Positions 57,294-64,000 of a stretch of 64,000 nucleotides of DNA are shown one piece after another (positions within the stretch are counted from its first letter, which is position 1; each line of letters opens with the position of its first letter). The notes beneath the pieces are model-generated. The model did no database searches, was not told the DNA's origin, and was given only the letters and a program-made list of their open reading frames with translations. The DNA is taken from NCBI GenBank assembly GCA_964036295.1, contig OZ038466.1, forward strand, positions 9,078,001 through 9,142,000, in the 5' to 3' direction. This DNA is from Plumapathes pennacea (taxonomy: Eukaryota > Cnidaria > Anthozoa > Antipatharia > Myriopathidae). A program made the translations under genes and the position numbers.

Positions 57294-60200
57294 TTACTCA
57301 CCAAAACAAGCGACGAATCGCAGCCTCATATGTTGTGCGTCACGTGAACAACTAGCACTGACAACTTGACTGGTCAGATTGCTCAAAGCAGCTTGCCACT
57401 GTAAGAGCGGGTCCAAGCAGTTCGCCCCGGGGCATCGCGGAGTCTTCGGCACGCCGTATAGGATGATGGCGTCCGCTTGATGAAACTTGAAAAGCTTGTC
57501 ATTGGCCGATAACTCCACTGTGATCTCACTGACACTGGGCTGAATGGTCAGCGGTTGTACAAATCTGACGTCATAGGCTCTGATTGTATCAACTCTGAAC
57601 GAGACTTCCATCTCTGTATTTCCACTAGTCAGCTTCATAGAATAAGTCGTTTTTGTCTCCGGACTTTGCAGAGAACTCAGTAAGACATTTGCCTGAATGA
57701 TGGAAGTGACAGAACTGGTCGAAATGTTAAGGTTTGGTTTGGGATATGGCCCAACATCTAAAAGTCTGACCAGTCCATCCCTGGGGCAGTTTTCCTGAAC
57801 TTTGCTCCGAAGCGATTGGATATCTCCACATACGTCTTTTGAAACTAAGAGGATTTTCCCAGAAGTTCCTGTCCTTCCGTGAGGGTCACTGTCGGTCACG
57901 TGAACTGTCAGCTCAAACTCGTCCCCAGTTCTCCACTTGAAATCATTGGTGATCTCTATCGCCCCTGTGTGCTGCTGGATACAGAAAAAACTCGCCGGAG
58001 GCTTCTTTCCGATGGAATGGCAACGTTGGGTCGAAGGAGTTCCACCATTTCTAGCATCCCCTTGGTATGATGGCTTGGAAGTAACGCTGTTTATGTAATA
58101 CAGCAGCGGCTTGACAGCAACGTCGAAGTCAGCAGAAACATTCACATTTGCTACAACTGACCCGGCCTTAACATCTTTGAAGATATACTCTGTTCCCCTG
58201 CTGTCAATCTGAATAGGGTTTCTATCTGTGAAGCGAAGATAAAGTAAAAGTAGTTCTTGTTATAATTAGAAGTGATATGAGTAGTCACCTCTCGTGTTGT
58301 TGTGAATTGCCTCCGAATTAAAGGCGTTGTCCACAACAATCACTCCTTGGTGGCTGAATGCATTCACAGTCCTTTCCATTTCATTAATTTACGTACACTC
58401 ACCACACGTGGTTATCATTCACTCGCTAAAACTTTTTTGAGACATGTCACGTGGTCATCACTCACTTTCTAAGGCTCTTTTGACACATGTCGCTCTCCGA
58501 TCCTCATGCACTCAATCTACTGAAGACCATAAGTGGTAACTGGAGGGGAGGGGAATGAGTGGGACCTTTAAGGTGTTTTAACGCATTTACCTGAACAGTT
58601 GAATGAGGTGGACGCGCCGGTTTTATTGAAGGTCTTCAACCCCTGCGGGCATCCCTTGCACATTGTCTGTCCCTGGTTTGGTTGATAAGAGTCCGCAGGG
58701 CAGCGAAGACAATATTTATTGAGTGCGTAATGACCAGAAATACAAGCTGAAATATAAAATGAAACTTTCCGTTTTCTTAATGTGGATTACATGGTGTCAT
58801 GTACAAATTAATCCCCTCTCCCCCTTCAACCAACTCCGCATATATGTCCTAAATATTAGCCAATCATAATCTCGTTCGCTCTAACTTGCATATGATTGAA
58901 GTATACTTTACGTGTACATTAGCTGTTGTTTCTCCGCTTCCATTAAGTTGTTTTTACTTTAGTGTTAGACAGATACAGAAAAATGCCGAATATATCAAAT
59001 TTGGAAAGAGACACAGAGACAGGCAGTGACAGAGAGACAGACTGAAAAAACAAAAAGTAACTGGAAATAAGAACCATTTATTAACCACTTACCACAACGT
59101 GACTTGGATACATTCACTGAACCCGCGGAACAGCACGGTGGCGGTGTCACCCCATCGCAGCATGACCTTTTATTTGAAATAGTTGTCTTGTTGTAAGCGG
59201 CATAATGTACATCACCGACCTGTATTGTCGGCAAATTCAAATCTAGGACACTTTTATGCTTAAGGGTTTTCACTATACAGCCCGACAACCTGGAATCCAC
59301 ATCGCTGTCTGAAATTTTCTCATCGGCATTAAAAACAATGGTCGCTCTGATAATGACGTCACTTTGCCCAGGAGGGGTCTGGGTAAAATCCACTATGTTC
59401 ACAGAGACATCCTTGCACTGGTCAGTAAGGCTCAGGAATATAGTGAGCAACGAGAACTTTCCCGTCATCTTCTTGGCTACTTCAGAAGGGGACAAAGTTA
59501 GTCCACCGGGAATCCTGTAGAACACAGTTAAATCCAGGTTGTAGCACCGTTTTTTAGCGTAGTTTCCAACTATGAGAGAAAAAAAAAAAACTTGTTACAC
59601 TCAGAGCCACAAAATACTCAGGTGGGGAGGGGGGGGGGGGGGGGGGGGGGGGGGAGACGTATATATTTATATTCCCCTATAAAGTGAATTGTCTAATCCA
59701 CTTTTTCGCTACGTGACAGGTCTAGCAGAATGAGCCGAGGAAACATTCCGCTACGTGAGGCGGAATTTCACTTCCGACCTTTCGAAGCAAAATTGCGGTT
59801 GTCTCTATTATTTCATGTTACGAAAGTGGTTGTCTTAATTATGCCTTGTCAGAAAAGGAAATTACCGCTCATTTTTTAAAGAAGCTTAGCAAACTTTGCC
59901 AGAAGTGCATGCTTAAAAAATTCTGCACATACGTTCACGTTAGTGTGGCTAACAACGTCATAAGATAACCATTTGTGGATCATGGCCCAACATCTCTCTG
60001 CTCGGTCACAACACCAGTTTGCTTTACACAAGTGCGACGTATCATACCACGTGACCATAAAACAGCTCGTAATGCCGCCAAATGAGTGCACTAGCGAATT
60101 TATTGAATCCTCTTCTCTTGGATTTATAGCGAAAATTGAACATATTCGCCATAAAGGATATATTGAAAGCGCAAAAAAAAAAATGACATCTAGTTTGGTT

Positions 60201-61157
60201 ACAGTTTCCTGCAGTACTAAATTTCAAAAATCGAAATGCGTGACCACTCAAATGCAAGTGACTAAACACAGCCTCCACGTCATTGCTGAGCAAATCATGT
60301 CTGAGAAAAGCTTGGCCTTGTCATGTGATCCAATCCAGTATTTATTGCCAATTAACCTCCCACGAGAAGCTTTGCGATAAAATAACAACGCAAAACACAA
60401 CAGCTCAGAATCAATGGCCAAACAAACTTCAAACGCATGACAAACCTTCATAATGAAAACACGTTCCGAACAAAAATATGGTCGCAACAACTACGACAAA
60501 CATCTTGCTTTTAAACTGCGTTGTTCGACACACAATATGCCCAAATTTGGAAAACCGCAACTGCTTTATTTGGAAATCCATTGTTGACAACAGAGGGAAA
60601 GGAAACAGTGAAGTAGGAACAGGGAAGTAGGGAACAGGAAGTAGGGAAGTAGGGAAGTAGGGAAGGGAAAGTGATTACTATACCTCGCTAAAAATCGCAC
60701 AGGAAGCCTATTGCATGGCAGAGCGATGGGGTATCTGCGATTATCGTATTTCTGGTTATAATTTAACTCTGAGCTCACTGGCGCAACTGGTTTGTTTGTA
60801 CACGCGAACGCGAACTGACACGTTCATTCGTTGCTCAGTTTTTTATCATTTCCCCGTGGCATATGCCGTGTGTTTTATGTTGAGGCGAACCCCAGATTCT
60901 AATGAAAATCGTACAGTGTTTCTTTCCGCTAAACGGCTTGTCTTCGCTGGAGACAAACGGCTAATATGACGAAGCATCGCACTTTTCTTGATAACAAAAA
61001 CAACACGTCAGTGGCAACGATTTGATGTCTACTGGCGAGCAAACCCTGATCCAAATAATGACAATATTTATAAGATAATTCACTTACCCAAAGGACCACT
61101 CTGTTGTCCAACACTCGCTGAACACACCGCCAAAAAGACGCAAAACCATGTGAACAT
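57294..61157 (-). CDS. Secreted Cys-rich / cadherin-like protein, unrecognised
   Basis: Four exons on the - strand: 61088-61157 (ATG at 61157), 59093-59569, 58591-58746 and 57294-58225. Phases agree and give 544 residues. Residues 1-18 are a signal peptide (MFTWFCVFLAVCSASVGQ). Residues about 24-183 form an N-terminal module with a central SEA-like look, ending in CCDGVTPPPCCSAG. About 183-235 is a short Cys-rich module (CLRCPADSYQPNQGQTMC) like ephrin-receptor/GCC2_GCC3 repeats. About 240-345 resembles a cadherin repeat (GAIEITNDFKWRTGDEFELT then VHVTDSDP). The rest is unrecognised. The final TAA overlaps a strong GTGAGTAA donor after FVACFG, so the true gene may continue further left. It may be a matrix or adhesion protein; this is a guess. 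Confidence 0.65.
59625..59654. repeat. Poly-G tract in intron
   Basis: About 29 G residues, between exons 1 and 2 of the cadherin-like gene (55 bp from the exon 2 acceptor). Confidence 0.9.
59655..61087. other. Intron 1 of the cadherin-like gene
   Basis: No inner gene. Holds a GGGAAGTAG short repeat (60615-60665), a sequence at 60375-60455 repeated at about 61820-61905, and the dispersed CGATTATCGTATTTCT motif at 60727-60753. Confidence 0.45.
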
Positions 61158-61221
61158 TTTGAACGTCGTGGAAACAGAATGCGTAGCGTCGATTTGGCCG
61201 TGAGACAAGTGTCTCTGATTG

Positions 61222-61491
61222 ACCGTTAGATAGAGCGGTTTTCGGATGACTGTCGAAAGTAATTGCGTGATTGCTTTGGTTTTGCGTTTGCTTCGCTTTC
61301 GGATTGGTCCACACGAGTTTGTCAGCATGCTCAGCCAATCAGGAACAAAACCAAAACCAAACACAAGTAAGACCAAACGCAAATTACTTTGGCTTCCATT
61401 TGGCTGAACTGTTTTCTCTCAGTCTCTGTGACTGGCCTGTGTGATTACTTTGGTTTTGGTTTTCGACAGTCATCCGAAAACGGCTCTATGT
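61222..61491. mobile_element. TIR MITE upstream of cadherin-like gene
   Basis: Ends carry CGGTTTTCGGATGACTGTCG on the left and its complement CGACAGTCATCCGAAAAC on the right, preceded by TAGAG and followed by CTCTA. Internal TTTGGTTTTGG pieces are also inverted. Confidence 0.75.
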
Positions 61492-61933
61492 CGTGAGCCA
61501 ACTGTACCAGTTCCTTAGATCCCAATCCAGTCATGAAGCCAGTTCCGGTGTCCCAGCGGATTTAGTCTCCCTCAGATTTGGACCCCCCGGACCAAATATG
61601 AAACTACTGTATTCTTGGTAGTAGTATTCAAAGATTGTTGATCTTAAACATCTAGTGCAGTCTTGGTCATAATTGAAGTCGACACGTTGATTTGAAGGAA
61701 AAACATCGAAAGCGCTAAAATCCATCGAATTCATGTTTCCGGGGGCACCAAATTCGCTGTGACACCGGCACAGGCAGCCCAGGCTCCGGGGGTCTGTAGA
61801 CCTTCATGGCACCGCGCCAAAATGTCGCAATAACAACGCAAAACGCAACAGCTCAGAGTCAATGGCCAAACAAACTTCAATCACATGACAAACCTTCATA
61901 ATTAATAACGTACACCTTTGGTAGTACGAAAGA

Positions 61934-62247
61934 ACATGACCGTTGGCAATAATTATTATAAAGAAATGTATGGGGATTTTGGGCTTTCGCCAAACGGCGG
62001 TCTTCGTCAATAAACCTAACAAGTGGCTAAATATGTTTAGTTGCGCGTTATCTTTCCTCTCTCCGAACGTCAGCTCGCTGGGATCGGACCGCCGTTTGGC
62101 GAACGCCCAAAATCCCCATACATTTGGATCTCGGTCGACCTGCGATTCGTCGAGTGGTACGGTTGAGTGGTACACGCACAGAGAAGTTTGTACTTTGACA
62201 CTGTAAACTACATTCGAGATGCTCGAAATGAACTTCAAAAAGGGAAA

Positions 62248-62295
<48 letters not shown>

Positions 62296-62368
62296 AAAAA
62301 AAAGAAATCTGATTACTGTATTTTACGGGGGTCCCGCTAGTTTCTTTATAATCGCCAACGGTCATGAT
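61934..62368. mobile_element. Nested inverted-repeat element with GAAA microsatellite
   Basis: Outer arms ATGACCGTTGGC and GCCAACGGTCAT. Inner arms 61978-62002 and 62087-62121 (GTATGGGGATTTTGGGC and complement). A (GAAA)n run at 62249-62305 lies inside. Confidence 0.65.
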
Positions 62369-62667
62369 CTTTCTTAGACAGACCCGGAGCCTGGGCATGG
62401 GCTGCTTGTGCCTCGCTGTGAATCCCGGGCGCCAAAAATGTTGGAATTCTGGGTGGTGCTTTACACGAAGTTCTTAGAGAGGTTCTGGGAAAAACAGTCC
62501 GAGCGCGCGTCTGCAGACAAGACTCCTAAATTCGCCTTTTGTGATGAAAAGAGGAGGATACACAGTCAGGGAGACAATTAAGCAGCCACATTCTTGTCAA
62601 AAATATTCTGTAACCAAGCAGCGAGTCTTTACCATGGACGAATCCCTTGATTGCGAGTCAATCCAAG

Positions 62668-63850
62668 ATGGCGGCGCTGATAGCTGCGTTTCTTTTTGCT
62701 GCTTGTTTTCTTTACCTTGTCGCTCAAGGAACGACGGAGAGCAAGCGCCTATCGGACTCAACATATGTGCTAGACATACCCACGGATTTCCACCAAAGAG
62801 TCAAAGAGTTTGATGACTTTATCAGAGTGGCTGAGTCGCCAACTTATGCTGCCCCTGAATTCGATGTCTTGGTGTCCTACAGATGTAAAGAAGCACGTTT
62901 AATAACTTTCGAGGTTTTGTCCATTGGACTTAATGGACGACAAAAGCTGGAATACAGTAACGAAGCCTACATTTTCAAGCGGACCGAGCAAACGAAAACG
63001 GAGAAATTTCATGTGCAGATGCGCGATTCCCTTGTGTTCGGTGAAAACAAGGCCCTTAATGTTTTCCCAGACTTACATACGGAAAAGGTTGTATTGTTCG
63101 TTAGGTTGACTGCTTTGGGTGTTCCAGTGTTGGCTGGTGATCCTGATTATGTTGATAAAAATGATCAGCTCTTTGTGTCATTGATCCCTCCTTTGAGAAG
63201 ACCACAGAAACCAGGCTTTTGTTTTCCTTGGGTCTGGCAGTATTGGCTGGCTTACGGGGAAAGGAAGATTAAGAGATGCAATGCTCTAAATGGTGAGGCT
63301 TTATGTTGACAACAATGTTGCTGTTGTTTCCAACCACTCTTGTACAGACTATGATAAAGCACTTTGGAGATTTGCTTGACCAGGGACTTGAGATTGACAG
63401 CTCTGATCAATCGACCCCCTTACCCCAAGAAAGGGTGGGGCAAAGAGGATTCATACCCAGGCTAAATTAATAGCTCCAGACGGATAATTATTCGAGGGGT
63501 AACAAAACTGCAGTCCAGAGTTGTTGTGTTGTGTTTTGTTTTTGTTTTTGTTTTGTGTTGTTGTTGTTGTTGTTTTTGCTGTTTGTTTGTTGTTGTTTTT
63601 TTTTGCAAGTCTATGGTTACAGGTTTTAAAATGAATAATTTACATGCATGAGCTTTAAAGTGCATTGTGCACATTTCTCTATTGTTCTCCATCATATATT
63701 TTGTGCATATGATACATACATGTGGAGGTATTTCTTGGATTGTAGCACACAGCAATCTAATGTCACACTGTATATCTACTGTATTACAGACATAATTGAC
63801 TTTGTATCTATTCCTCTGGCCCTCAATGGACAAGATAATGGAGTGCAAAG
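62668..63850 (+). CDS. Unrecognised secreted or membrane protein, 5' exons (continues past window)
   Basis: Exon 1 coding 62668-63292, exon 2 63790-63850; both borders have GT/AG signals and compatible phases (AAT G|AC ATA). The ATG in AAGATGGCGGCG starts MAALIAAFLFAACFLYLVAQG, a signal peptide or anchor. The rest is a soluble-looking domain with beta-type alternation (EFDVLVSYRCKEARLITFEV, EKVVLFVRLTALGVPVLAG) and an aromatic patch (CFPWVWQYWLAYGERKIKRC). About 229 residues are visible, ending NGQDNGVQR at a GTAACA donor. I do not recognise the family. Exon 1 would hit a stop 15 bases later if unspliced, which supports the donor. Confidence 0.6.
63293..63789. other. Intron of the unrecognised gene, with GTT-rich microsatellite
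   Basis: Includes T/G-rich (GTTTT and GTT)n sequence at 63520-63606. No other feature. Confidence 0.55.
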
Positions 63851-64000
63851 GTAACAGTTAAATTCTGTATCTTGATACCCTTGTATTATAACCCTGGGAA
63901 GAACTGAAGGACTAGTAAATATCAATACCTATTCCCTCAAAATCTCCTTCATAGTAAATTAAAATTCAAGAATTCCTGATCAATGATGTGATCGGATCCG

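Noticed and set aside
58291..58372. - strand stretch reading HQGVIVVDNAFNSEAIHNN upstream of the cadherin-like exon
   Set aside because: Looks coding, but no acceptor gives a phase compatible with the preceding Cys-rich exon; direct joining of 58591 to 58225 keeps the frame. May be an alternative exon.
61804..62398. Overlapping - strand ORFs of 144 and 116 codons
   Set aside because: They lie across the nested inverted-repeat element and the GAAA microsatellite; no motif or splice structure.
1..64000. Bacterial-type features (operons, CRISPR arrays, Shine-Dalgarno sites)
   Set aside because: Genes are intron-rich and eukaryotic; no direct-repeat/spacer array was seen.
1..64000. tRNA or rRNA genes
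   Set aside because: No cloverleaf with A/B boxes or rRNA-like segment was recognised by eye; a tRNAscan run would be needed to exclude them.

Overview
The window is animal nuclear DNA: AT-rich, intron-bearing and dense in small transposons. Gene families (Dixin, OAF, AMP deaminase, TMEM26-like, M13 peptidase), together with Penelope elements carrying GIY-YIG and hammerhead motifs and many short TIR elements, suggest a cnidarian, most likely an anthozoan such as a stony coral. That placement is inference; no species marker was seen.

Left third (1-25332): a tandem segmental duplication. Unit A is 1-11822 (cut by the window edge), unit B 11823-22956, and partial unit C 22957-25332. Each full unit carries the last five exons of an M13 (neprilysin/ECE-type) peptidase on the + strand and one intronless TMEM26-like membrane-protein gene on the - strand. 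It also holds a mobile-element cluster: a solo LTR, a truncated PIF/Harbinger element, an AT-rich zinc-ribbon ORF, and a Penelope-like 3' end with GIY-YIG domain and hammerhead-like motif. No exon with the M13 HExxH motif was found between cassettes. Indels between units give clean filled/empty sites for two mobile insertions.

Middle (25901-43097): DIXDC1/Dixin (+, 14 exons) with N-terminal CH, central coiled-coil and C-terminal DIX domains; OAF (-, 4 exons); a large fold-back element; AT-rich and telomere-like low-complexity DNA; and the 3' exons of a small unrecognised gene (+).

Right (44845-64000): AMP deaminase (AMPD, +, 14 exons) whose introns hold two TTA-flanked palindromic MITEs, degraded Penelope pieces and a minisatellite; a secreted Cys-rich/cadherin-like gene (-, 4 exons); and the 5' part of an unrecognised secreted-protein gene (+) that runs off the window.

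The single-copy genes are ordinary housekeeping or signalling genes: Wnt-pathway scaffold, secreted OAF, purine-nucleotide deamination. The unusual biology is the repeated M13 3' cassette array and the chimeric mobile cluster inside it. All exon boundaries were placed by eye from GT/AG signals, reading-frame phase and recalled family conservation; no alignment or transcript data were available.
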